64,000 bases of DNA from Blasia pusilla (lineage: Eukaryota; Marchantiophyta; Marchantiopsida; Blasiales). The DNA lies in the NCBI GenBank assembly GCA_050084515.1, contig CM114273.1, positions 12,276,001 through 12,340,000 of the forward strand, given 5' to 3'. Positions within the stretch are counted from its first letter, which is position 1. Each line of letters begins with the position of its first letter. The translations under genes were made by a program, and so were the position numbers. The notes beneath the pieces were generated by a model. That model had not been told where the DNA came from, made no database searches, and saw nothing but the letters and a program-made list of their open reading frames with translations. Shown here piece after piece: positions 34,701 through 45,105 of the stretch.

Positions 34701-37700
34701 CTAAAAGTGCACCAAAGGCTATCCTAAGGCTTTTGCGGCCAACACTACAGAGACGGAAGATGGCTATCCAATCTATCGTAGGTAAGGATCCTTTAATTTT
34801 GTCTTAAGACATATGATGCCGTTGTAGTATTGGAAAGCATATTTATGATTTGTTATTGTGTTTTATAGATTGGAGAATGGGAGGACGATAATTAAGAGCC
34901 AACATTCACTGGATAATCGTTGGATTGTGCCCTACAATCCTATGTTGGATTGTGCCCTACAATCCTATGTTATGCACCCTCTTCGATTGTCACATTAATC
35001 TTGAAATCATAAGTAGTGTTTCTGCCGTCAAGTACTTATACAAATATGTCTATAAGGGGTCTGATGCGGTGTCATTTAAGTTGTCAAAGGACACGGATAC
35101 ATCCAATGCAATTGACGTTATTGACGAGAAAACATCATATCTTGATGCGAGGTATGATTCCGCTACTTCATTGATGTGATGCATTCCATTCTATTTCTTA
35201 TCCATCATGTTCATTCTCCTAATTTTAATAATTGGAATTCTTATTTTTCCAGATATATATCTTCTTCAGAAACATGTTGGCATCTCTTCAAGTTTTCTCT
35301 CCATGCTCAACTTCCAAGTATTGTGAGATTAGCAGTTCATCTTCCAGAGCAACAAATAGTCTACTTCAATGATGTTGACGCTCCTCAAAATATTTTGCAA
35401 ATAAATAGAGAGACAACTCTGACCCAATGGTTTGCTACCAATCTATTTGATTCTACTGCTCAAAAATATCTATATATAGATTTCCCTTCATATTATCGTT
35501 GGAGTAACAAGAGATGGATTCGTAGGGTGAAAAAATTTGATGATTGTGGCCATCCCATTGGCCGCTTATACCTTACTCATCCAGGTAAAAACTTAAAAAT
35601 TCTTCATATACATTTACTCTTTTTTATAAACCAGCCTTACCCATTTTCTTTTATGTATAGATAGATGAGCTCATTTTTCTCACTTTGTCATAGGTGAAGG
35701 AGAACGACATTGGTTGAGATTACTCCTCCATCATGTTTGAGAAGCAACTACATATGAATGCTTAAGAACGGTTCATGGGATATTATGTCCAATATTCAAG
35801 GAGGCTGCTATCCAATTAGAACTTCTTGAGGATGATAGGGAGGTGTTTACTTGCTTTGAAGAAGCTTCCATGATCCGTACAAGTTCTTCACTATGCCGTC
35901 TCTTTGCAATTATTCTAGCTTATAACACACATGCTCAACCTATAATATTATGGAGTCAATTCTTGTTTCCGTTGGTCGAAGATCTCTTATATGAACGATG
36001 TTAAGTAAGAATCCAATACTATAACTCCTATAAAAAAATTTATTCCTAATAGTCGTAACATTTTCCATCTCACTTACATTAACAATCCAAGATACTAACC
36101 ATAATTTTGACCTTTTTTTAAACTCTTCCATTACAGAAAACAGGAATTCATAACCTTGTTGTTGATGATGCTATCATTAATACCGCATTATTGGAAGTCC
36201 ATTATTATTTACAAGATCAAGGAAAGAGACTATCTGACTTCCCAGATATTTTTCCAAGCTAATTTCGAAAGCCTTCATTCACACTCATATCTGGAGGAAC
36301 AAGAGCTATCATATGACACGGAAGAATTATTTGAGCAAGTGCAATTGGGAGAAGCGTGCCTAAATGAAGGACACCGCATGATATGGGACGCTATACATCA
36401 TGAGCTTGATCAAATATGCGCGAATGCTCCACCATCTCCAAAAAAACTTTTCATCAATGGTCCAGGTGGAATTGGAAAAACATTTTTATATAACCTTCTT
36501 CTTGCAAGTGTAAGGAGCGGTAGAGGTATAGCTTTGGTTGTAGCATCATCTGATATAGCTACCCTATTGTTAGACGGAGGACGTACTGCTCATTCATGCT
36601 TCAAGATCCCCATTAATCTTCATGAAAGCTCTACTTGCAAGTAAGTACCATAAGTTGTCTTAATTAGCTTCAATTTTGTTAATTACTCAAATTACTTTAG
36701 CTTCTAATTTTCTTCCCTTTTTCTGGTAGTTTATCGGTCGATAGTGATGGAGCGCGCTTAATCCTTGAGGCGATGCTCATTATATGGGATGAGGCACCTA
36801 TGGCTCATCGTCGTGCCTTTGAGGCCGTGAATCGAACCTTACAGGATATCATGGGAGTTGTTTTGGATGATTTACGAAAATTACCGTTTGGTGGAAAACT
36901 TATAGTATTTGGTGGTGATTTTCGTCAAGTGTTTCCTGTTGTTCATCATGGGGATTGACCGCAAATCATCCAAGCCACCATAAAGAGATCATCTCTTTGG
37001 TCTAATGTAAGGGTTATGAAGTTGAAAACAAACATGAGAGTTCAAAGGTTGGATGGTCATTTGCATGAACAACAAGCTTCTGCTGATTGGTTATTGGAAG
37101 TGGGAGAGGGTCGTGTACTTTTACACCCTCATTTGGGAGAAGACTTTATACGATTACCATCTGAAATTGTTACTAATAGTAACAAAATATGTGATCTTAT
37201 TGATTTGATCTATGGAAATTTTCTTAGCGATTCCATGACATTGATTTCTTAAGAGATACAGCTATTTTGACTCTGAGAAATAAAGATGTTGACGACATAA
37301 ATGCAGACGTTATGTCTCGGTTCCCCGGAGAGGTAATCCTTTAGACTTATCTCATTTGTACTTCTATCAATATATTTTTCGGAAGTTTGGATACTAACAT
37401 TTCCATTTCTCACTAATTCATTACATATTGTATACATGAGCATATTTATCTTAGCGTCGACTCTATTCCAAATGAGGGAATGAGTCATATCTACCCAACT
37501 GAATTATTGAACACATGTTTGCCTTTTGGACTTCCTCCGCATCGTTTGTGTTTGAAGATTGATGCACCAATCATGCTCTTACGAAACATGAATGGGTCAC
37601 ATGGACAAGCAAACGGGACAAGATTGGTGATTCGTGGATTTATGAGACATTGCATCGATGCTGAATTTATCACCTAGAAAAATATTGGAGATCGCATTTT

Positions 37701-37995
37701 TATTCCACGTATTCCATTGATTGCATCAGATTCTGGTTTGCCATTTGATTTGCGTAGGTTCCAATTCCCTGTTAGACCGGCTTTTGTTACGACTATTAAT
37801 AAGTCGCAAGGTCAAACTTTGCAAAAGGTTGGCATTTACTTGCCTACTCCTGTATTTTCTCATGGTCAATTGTATGTAGCATTATCTAGAGTAGGAAAGA
37901 GAAGTTCCATCCACACTACCATTGGAAGAGATGAACATTCAAATAAAAAAGATGACTACACACGAAATGTAGTATATAAAGAAATATTGAGATGA
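31714..37995 (+). pseudogene. Helitron Rep-helicase (RepHel), intron-containing and broken
   Basis: Recognisable blocks in order are as follows. Helitron-like N domain, about 32980-34440 (EICPSCHGLHWKCER, FRVQRGIYHSIGSLYPD, CNPKWEEI). HUH motif PHVHVLI, with the two His codons at 34510-34518. Tyrosine motif KYLYKYVYKG at 35030-35059. Helicase Walker A GPGGIGKT at 36459-36482. Walker B LIIWDEAPM at 36776-36802. GGDFRQVFPV. C-terminal INKSQGQTL and LYVALSRV near 37796-37890. Likely introns with GT-AG ends are 35152-35252, 35585-35693, 36005-36136, 36641-36729 and 37333-37440. Possible 5' exons begin at 31714 (MASGGGLLLNVERQPLGV). Frameshifts (near 32975, 33630, 34460), in-frame stops (near 34042, 36002, 36957, 37675) and a 25-bp tandem duplication at 34921-34970 disable it. 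Confidence 0.9.
34921..34970. repeat. 25-bp tandem duplication disrupting RepHel
   Basis: TTGGATTGTGCCCTACAATC with the following CTATG is present twice in a row. Removing one copy would leave the expected helicase-leader reading WIVPYNPML followed by LFDCHIN, so the extra copy causes a frameshift. It is a small replication-slippage mutation. Confidence 0.8.
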
Positions 37996-38041
37996 AATAA
38001 ATTTGATAAAATGCATCTTCACTCTATACTACCTTATTTCA

Positions 38042-38069
38042 CCCGTGCATCGCACGGGCACCTTACTAG
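38042..38069 (+). terminator. Helitron 3' terminal hairpin and CTAG end
   Basis: CCCGTGC-ATC-GCACGGG (38042-38058) forms a 7-bp perfect stem with a 3-nt loop, followed 7 bases later by the terminal CTAG. This is the canonical Helitron replication-termination structure. Confidence 0.93.
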
Positions 38070-38070
38070 T

Positions 38071-38865
38071 AGTTCTTATTTTTTAAAATTCTTATCTTTT
38101 CCCTTATTAATTTATAAAGAAATCAATTATCCTTATTTTTCCAACCCCATCTCTTGAGTAGTTAAAAAAGACCACTCATTTTGATCCAAAATTTGTATCA
38201 AAATATTGAATCATTCAAAATCCCTCACAATTAAAGCTTGAATAAAATTATTTTCACATTTTTTTAAGAATAATAAAATTTACACTATTCTACTATTTTC
38301 TTCTTCTTTTTTAAAAAATATTTAATTTCCCTTCCCAAAATTAACTTGAAATTAATTTTTTTAGTTTTTTCCTAAATATTTAAATAATATACTGATCATG
38401 AAAAAGGCTCAAAATATTTTCATGAATATTTTTTTATTAAAATTAAAATTTATTTGAATAAAAAAATTGACATAATTATTAAAACCTATTTTCTATTCAA
38501 GTTTTGGATTCATATAGGCAAAATTAAACAAAAATTGAAAAACTGAAAGGCTTCACACATGGCCTTCGTTGAGAGCATTGAGCCTTGCTAACGCCCTTAA
38601 ATAGTAGTATGATATGATGATGATGATGAAGAAGTTCCTTCAAGGATTAGCCTAATCACCAAGAAAATATATCTTGAGATTATACATAAAAATCTATGGA
38701 AAGTATGATTCATAAGTTAAAATTATAACTCAAGTAAAATGATTGCACAAGGTTTGTATGAGATTTTCCTAATAAGATAAGTACATTTTGGTCAAGGAGA
38801 ATTAGATCCCAAACCAGGACTTGAAGTATGATAGTGTATCGCCCCACAAAAAATGAATAATTTTG
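38071..38865. other. AT-rich sequence without recognised features
   Basis: A/T-rich DNA resembling 3620-5490 in composition. No motif found. It is the flank into which the Helitron inserted. Confidence 0.5.
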
Positions 38866-39054
38866 CGTTGCGCTCAGGCCAACTTAGGGCGGGATGCAAG
38901 CCGTGAGTGGGCTTGATGGAGGCTACTAAATTGGTGTAGGTTGGCCAAGCCCGGGTCTACGTTATGGGCAAGGCGGGCGTGGGTGTGGGCCGTGCATATC
39001 TGGGCCTCCATAGACATAAGTCGCGAACATGGATTTTGTTTGTGTGCAACCTTG
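38866..39054 (+). mobile_element. 3' part of a GCCCGC-type TIR element
   Basis: The right end GTGCAACCTTG (ending 39054) is preceded by GGCCTCCATAGACATAAGTC, TGGGCAAGGCGGGC and AAGCCCGGGTCTACGTTATG. All of these recur in the copy ending at 39516. The left end is unclear, perhaps near 38865 (TTGCGTTGCG). No target duplication can be defined. Confidence 0.55.
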
Positions 39055-39086
39055 TTGGTGACTACCACTAGAGCTATGGATGCCAA

Positions 39087-39516
39087 CAAGCTACGTTGCA
39101 CAAAGACAAAGTCTGTGTCCATCCTATGGACGGACATGTCTGTGCAGGCCCGGGTACTCCAGCCCGCACCCAAGCCCGCACTCGTTGCGTGGCCCGCAGC
39201 CCGCCCTGAGGCGGGCTCGGTGCGGACCTCAAGCCCGCCTTGCGGGCCCTTGCTGTGGCCTCTAGCCAACAAAAATTGGTCCGCTGGACCAAGATTTGGT
39301 CTGGTAGACCACCTTTTGGTCCACCAAACCAAAATTTTGCGGCGAGCCCCGACCTGCCCACCCAGGCCCATGCAAGCCGCGAGTGGGCTTGATGCAGGCT
39401 ACTAAATTGGTGTAGGTTGGCCAAGCCCGGGTCTACGTTATGGGCAAGGCAGGCTTGGGTGGGGGCCGCGGATATCCGGGCCTCCATGGACATGATTTTG
39501 TTCTTGTGCAACCTTG
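39087..39516 (+). mobile_element. GCCCGC-type TIR element, middle copy of a tandem array
   Basis: Left end CAAGCTACGTTGCACAAAGA (39087), right end TTGTGCAACCTTG (ending 39516), interior with GCCCGC and TTGGTCC repeats. The 32-bp spacers on both sides (39055-39086 and 39517-39548) are nearly identical and both end in GAGCTATGGATGCCAA. Element plus spacer therefore forms a tandem duplication of about 462 bp and not an independent insertion. Confidence 0.75.
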
Positions 39517-39548
39517 TGGGTGACTACCATTAGAGCTATGGATGCCAA

Positions 39549-40376
39549 CAAGGTTGCACATGGACAAACTCCGTTTCCGTGCGAGCGCGGGTACTTGGGC
39601 CCGCACATGAGCCCGCATCCAAGCCCGCCCGCAGCCTGCACCTGTTGTGTGGCTCGTAGCCCGGCCTCGAGCCGACCTTGCGGGCCCTTGTTGCGGGCTT
39701 GAGCCCACAAAAATTGGTTCGGCATACCACCTTTTGGTCCAGCAGACCAAATTTTTGTGGGCCATGAGCTCGCATGCGGGCCCTCAAGCCCGCACCCTTC
39801 CTACCCAGAGCTCGTGTTTTCCTGCTTGGAGCCTGCACCTGCCTTTCCATAGCTCGCACCTAGTCAACTCTAAGCCCGCGTCTGCCGGCCCGAAGCCTGC
39901 ACCTGCCCGCCGAGAGCCCGCACATGCCCGCCTACAACCCACACTTGTTGGCCCAAAGCCCCACTTGCCCGCGAGGAGCCTGCACCCAATTAGCCCTAAG
40001 CGCGTGTCTGCCGGCTCGAGCCCGCACCTACCCGCCCTAGCACGCGCCTACCTGCTCAAAGCTTGCATTTGCCCACGTGGAGCCCATGCCCAACTAGCCT
40101 TGAGCCCGCGCATGCCCGCCTTAGCTCGCGCCTACCCGCTCAAAGCTTGCACCTGCCCACGTGCCCAACTAGCCCTGAGCCCGCGCCTGCCTGCCTTGAG
40201 CCCGCTCGAAGCCCGCACGTGCCGCGCATAGCCCGTCCCGAGCCCGTCCTACGGGCCACGCAAGGGGTGCGCGCTCCGTCAGCCCGGGTTTAGGTGGCGG
40301 GCTCCGAGGCAGGCTCAGGAAAGGGCCAAGCATGTCCATCCCATGGACGGACTTGTATCTTTCCGTGCAACCTTGG
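39549..40376 (+). mobile_element. GCCCGC-type TIR element, long copy
   Basis: 828 bp from CAAGGTTGCACATGGACAAA (39549) to GTGCAACCTTG (ending 40376). Flanking 8-mers GATGCCAA (39541-39548) and GATGCAAA (40377-40384) differ at one base. The core (39600-40260) is a degenerate array of AGCCCGCACCTGCCCGCC-like units. It generates spurious open frames up to 194 codons that read as low-complexity Pro/Ala/Arg peptides. No transposase is encoded. Confidence 0.85.
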
Positions 40377-40384
40377 ATGCAAAG

Positions 40385-42590
40385 CACTAAAAGCACTGGG
40401 TTGATGCATTGGTGGGATATTTGGCATCCATATGATTCCAACACCAATAAATTGGAATCATTAGAATATGCCCAAAAAATTGACAAAGAAATGGAGAGGG
40501 AAGTTTTGATAGTAGAAGTGGCTCTGTTGGAGGGGATGGAGTGGATTGGGGAATAGAATAGAAATTTGGTGATTTTCTTAAAGTTCTCCTTTTCATCAAG
40601 GAATATAAGAGTGAAGGTAATTACCCATGTTATTTCTAGAAGTTATGGTAGGAAGTGTTCTTCATGCCTCATTGTAATGGAACAACTTCCTAATTGCTCT
40701 AGGTGACAAAATATGAGGATTTAATTTTGCGTGTGTTTTGGGGTGGAATTAATGGGTGATTTTATAGAACAAGTTCGTGTGGATGTTTTTGGTGACATGC
40801 CCACTCCAAATATGGACAAAGATTTGGAGTGGTCTCCAAAGGCATGGGATGGTCAAAATACTTTTTCATAGAAGCAATTCATATTGTTTTAGAGTGGCAT
40901 AAATATTAAGAAGAAGGATATTGCAATCTACAATTGATGCGAAGGGAAATTAATGCATATTATTACTATATTATGTCAATATCTCATCCAGGAATTCATT
41001 TGTACAATGATGAATTGGAAAAAGGTAAGACATTGAAATTTGCAAATGCTTGAGTAACTGTTTTCATTATGCAATGTAGTTACAATTGAAAACCTTAGCC
41101 GATATGTGGATAGCAAGTAAATGTATGTGAGAGGAAAAGTGGTACGTGGTGCCATGGATTTTGAGAAATTGCAATTTTTGTTAAGAAGTAGGAGTAGAAG
41201 GATCTTTTTATAAAGAAGAAGCACTTTAGAAAGTATGAAAGCACTTTAGAAAGTAGGAAAGCACTTTAAGAAGAGTCTTTATGGACATCGATTTTGACAA
41301 ATCTAGTCCTTTAGAAAACCCAATTTTGTTCTTATATCAATATTCATTGATATATATATGTTGATTGGTGTTTAGGGTTTAATAGAATTTGGGTATGTTG
41401 CTTGGGTGGCCAATTAATTAATAAGATATAGCCTAAGGGTGTATGGCTTAGGGTTCAAGATGTAAGATGATAGGGTATATCATCTAAGGATGAACCTTAG
41501 CATGTATGAAGGATGTAGTAAACTCAATTTTCATCTAATGTCCAAATTGAAGAACATATAATTATGGATAGATTTAAGAATTTAAAGGTTTAATAAATTA
41601 TGGATAGATTTAATATCCTCCAAGAAATTACACATGATCCATGGTATTAATTATACCAAGAAAGATAAAATTATATTGAATTTCAAGAATAATTATAATA
41701 TTACTACGTCAAATGCATTTTATAAATAAAGTGATGAATCTCAACAACATCATATTAAATTGTAATCAAGATTGAGTAATGGTATTGTCAATGAACTCAA
41801 TCTTCTAATATTAGCTTTAGTCCGAAGGTTATTCTAGACTTTACAAAATTAACCATATCAACGGGGATACTCATTAGTCCATTCCCCATTCCATACATTA
41901 AATTAGAGAAAGATGCTATCACCAAGTCGTATGGACATAATATCAATTTTTCACTCAAATTCTTCTCCCATTTCTTCATATCCCAATTTTGATATCTCTT
42001 GCTTAGGGTAATGTTCTCTTGTCCAAATGTATTCAATGACCATCAATATTGAATTCTAAAATTAGTATCTCTACCTACTCTAACGAGAACTTATCCTATC
42101 CATATGGGATATTTATTTATTTATTGTCCTGGTTTAATTATGAGAAATTCTCCAACTATTACATTAAAATATATCAATACATGTATTCTACCCTCAATTA
42201 TGAGAATTTCCATTTCTAAAGACAAGAGGAACTTGAGTGTTTCATTAGAGACCAAAAATTCTCCAATGTCCCAAAGAACGATGAAATGATGTCATCGGTT
42301 ATCAAACTTCTTCTATATTCTCAACCCTCTGATTTGAGTTTTTGGACAGTTAGATGGACCGAGATCATTTTTGTCTTTTCCAATCAATTATTCCCTGTGT
42401 TAGTATGAATGCTCTCCCCACGTTCATCGGATTCATCTTCTCCCATTGGGTTATTTTTTTCTCGTCGTGTTGCCCCAAGAAACCAGAAGCTCTAACTCTC
42501 GTTTCTTCCCACCATATTCTCTAAACTGTCTTCCCGAACACTCTTTAAAAACCCAAACACAGGCTGCATACTAGTTTGATGATTGTAGTT
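40385..42590. other. Unassigned sequence
   Basis: No recognised protein motif. A short tandem repeat AAAGCACTTTAGAAAGTA is present three times at about 41217-41272. The rest is AT-rich with short random frames. Confidence 0.45.
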
Positions 42591-42599
42591 ACATGGGGT

Positions 42600-43265
42600 G
42601 ACGCTACATCCCCAATAGTGCAAGTTCTTTTATAACCAGATTGAGGTTTTGGGCAAAGTATATACCTAGGTTAATTAGATGTTTGATAGGAAAAAGAAAA
42701 GGCTATTTCACACATTCCACACCCTATACATGTGGGACTTTAAGCAATACTCATCCAACATGATGATGAGGATAGAGGGTTTGTAGAGACTTATATTAGC
42801 CACTCAAAAAATTTACAGAGGTGACATAGACCTTTTCCAAGGGGGAGTGCTTGATCATAGTATGGCTCATCATAGATTTTAAGTGTTATTTCTTCAATAA
42901 TCCATTTAACCTCATCATCAATCATCGACGTGTGCAATGGTTGATGGAGTCTGATAAGCTTATATGGAAGCTTGTCAAGTGGGCTTTGTTATTGTAGGAG
43001 TATGATGTCCAAGTGATACACTAACCTAGAAGACTCAACCAAAATGTATATGGGTTGATATGTAACCCATGCTTGAGTTAACAAAATATAGCTAGAGCTC
43101 ATTTGCATAGTGAGAGTGATGAGGAGGTGGTGCCTAGATGGTATACATATACCTATTTGGGATTTGGGGCCATGGAGAGCCATACCGCCTCAACTTCAAC
43201 AATTAGATTAGATGGAGAGTCATGAGATCCAAAGGCCAATGAGGAGATGACAAGTGGCCAAGCAT
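42600..43265 (+). pseudogene. Ty3/gypsy RNase H region fragment, same family as 1-990
   Basis: Around 42890-43080 the plus strand reads a broken version of the RNase H end of a gypsy polyprotein: NPFNLI, QWLMESDKLIWKLVKWALLL, then after a stop EYDVQVIH, and a few codons later NVYGLICNP. This matches the usual context ahead of the integrase (LMESDKL...KL..WAL.LQEYDF.V.HR). The LMESDKL stretch and the style of decay suggest the same element family as the integrase at 1-990, but the two fragments do not overlap, so this is an inference. Multiple stops; dead. Confidence 0.6.
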
Positions 43266-44925
43266 TATAGAGTTCAATCTCTACTCCTCCTTTCTTCATT
43301 GTGAAGCACTCCCAACCTTGAGCTTTGCAAGTGAAAGTCTTAGGTTGAGTTTCAAAAACCCAATTGGTTGCGCTTTTTGTGGGTAGTCAAAAAGCGACCA
43401 AGCACTAATTGGGTTTGAGTCTCCCTAAGTGCATACCGTCTCCCGGGGAAAACAATTTCCTACAGTTGCTTACCTATACTAGAGTGCATTAATTATTTCC
43501 TCAAGGTGCATCTCAAATGGTTCCTTAGCTCAAACTTGAAACAAAGCTAAACAAACATCAAGATTATTCCCTTATCATGGACTTGAGTGGGTAGGGAGTG
43601 AGAGGTTTCCCACCCTAAAGGTACTTCTGGGATTTTCCTAGGGAGTCCCACCTTTCCCATTATCCACACCACATCCTTCATTTTGCCCCTCAATCCAAAC
43701 GTAGTTCATGACCCGCACAATTGTAGATTCTGCAACTCCCAACTCACCAAATGCATCTTGGAGCTTGGACCTGACTTTAGTGTGTTTTATGACTAGTGCC
43801 CATTTTGACTCCCGTTGTTTGATAGCTCATGGTTGCCTTATAGCTCCTTGTGTTTTGTAATTAGGTACTAGAGTCTTCATTTCTTATTGCCTTATGATTT
43901 AATCGCATATTTTATACCTTTTCCTAAGGATTTCCATGAACAAAAATTTGTCCAATTCCTCAATCATCTTCCTCGACTATCATGCTAGTTCTTGGAACTC
44001 CACCTTTGCACTTCTAGAACACTTGCTTCCCATCTTGTCAATGTACTCAATTTACCAAGGTCTGAGAAACACCTTTCTTGATATTGGAAAATGCTTTTAA
44101 GGGTGTGGGAAGTAAGCGCTTTGGATTCCCGATAGGGATATTATGCTTCTTTACTGCAAGAAACATGAGTAATTTAGCATGAAGATTCAATTTAGTTGAC
44201 TCCTTAGGAAAGGGGATGATTGAAAAAGATTAAGACTTGCTAGAGAAGAATGATGAGGAAGACTTGGTATTGTCTTCGCGAAGATTATGTGGGTGACAAA
44301 GAACAAAGTAGTTTGCAAACATACTTTTATGAGCAATTATAAGTGTTAAGAATAACTTTGATGGAGTTCTTTTAGAAGTACTCTAGGATAAACAAGAAGT
44401 TAACGAGGAAGGTTATTTAGAGTAGTTAAAGGTGTTGTGTAGTTGCATGAATCTTGGGATACCAAAAAATTATGAGTAGTGGTGATTGAAGATAGGTAGG
44501 GATCAATGAAATTGACCATTTTGATTTGTCACTATACATTAGAGTCTCTACCACAAAGACCAGCATTCGATCATGGGGAAGCAATTACATTTGATTTAAA
44601 GATAGTTGAGCGGTTAATTGTGGAGGCTGAGGTGACAACTCAATATTCTCTATAGTACCATCTCTCAATTAATAATCTTAAGTATGCAAATAAGTTATTT
44701 CTGTTAAGGTGAGATGTACAATGTTTGTGAATTTACAGAGTGAGTTATGTCCTAGAAAGTTGACTTTAGAGTAGAATTTGAAAAGACACTTGGTCGGCGT
44801 TGATCATTTGGACGCAATGGAGACCAAAGAGATATCTAAGGATATTTTGGTGAGTTCTAGTAAAATATGAAGAGCTAGGAAGCTTGATCCAAGGGACCAA
44901 CTTTCCTCACAAAATTCATTTTTGA
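43266..44925. other. Unassigned sequence between transposon remnants
   Basis: No clear motif. Some stretches (44530-45060) look like decayed coding sequence but could not be assigned. Confidence 0.35.
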
Positions 44926-44930
44926 AAATT

Positions 44931-44977
44931 CTTTATGGAGGATATGTCTCAAGCAAGGAGACATATCCTCCATAAAG
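44931..44977. repeat. Perfect hairpin with 20-bp arms
   Basis: Arms CTTTATGGAGGATATGTCTC (44931-44950) and its exact complement (44958-44977) are separated by a 7-base loop AAGCAAG. There is no mismatch, unlike the heavily mutated surroundings, so it is either recent or maintained by foldback copying. Confidence 0.95.
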
Positions 44978-45105
44978 GTGGATTGGTAGAGATTGATCTT
45001 GAAAATAGCTTGCTCTATTGGGGCTCATGGGATGAAAAGGTTAAGTGGAAAGGAGGAGTGGACATGAATGTCAAGGGCATATTGGATAGTTAGCATGGAG
45101 GCAAC

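Larger units (their letters stand above)
28136..38069 (+). mobile_element. Full-length autonomous-type Helitron (decayed)
   Basis: 9934 bp. The 5' end is TCTATACTATTATGGGAGAA at 28136, the usual TC start of plant Helitrons. The 3' end is CTAG at 38066-38069, preceded by a hairpin (38042-38058). The insertion lies between A (28135) and T (38070), the Helitron rule. A Rep-helicase gene occupies 31714-37995 on the plus strand; 28136-31700 is a long leader with internal tandem repeats and no recognised protein. Helitrons move by rolling-circle replication using an HUH nuclease/helicase. Both termini look intact, so it may still be mobilised in trans although its own protein is broken. Confidence 0.93.

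Noticed and set aside
38874-40293. Many open frames up to 194 codons rich in Pro, Ala and Arg
   Set aside because: By-products of the GC-rich GCCCGC repeat core, open on several frames of both strands at once, so not protein-coding.
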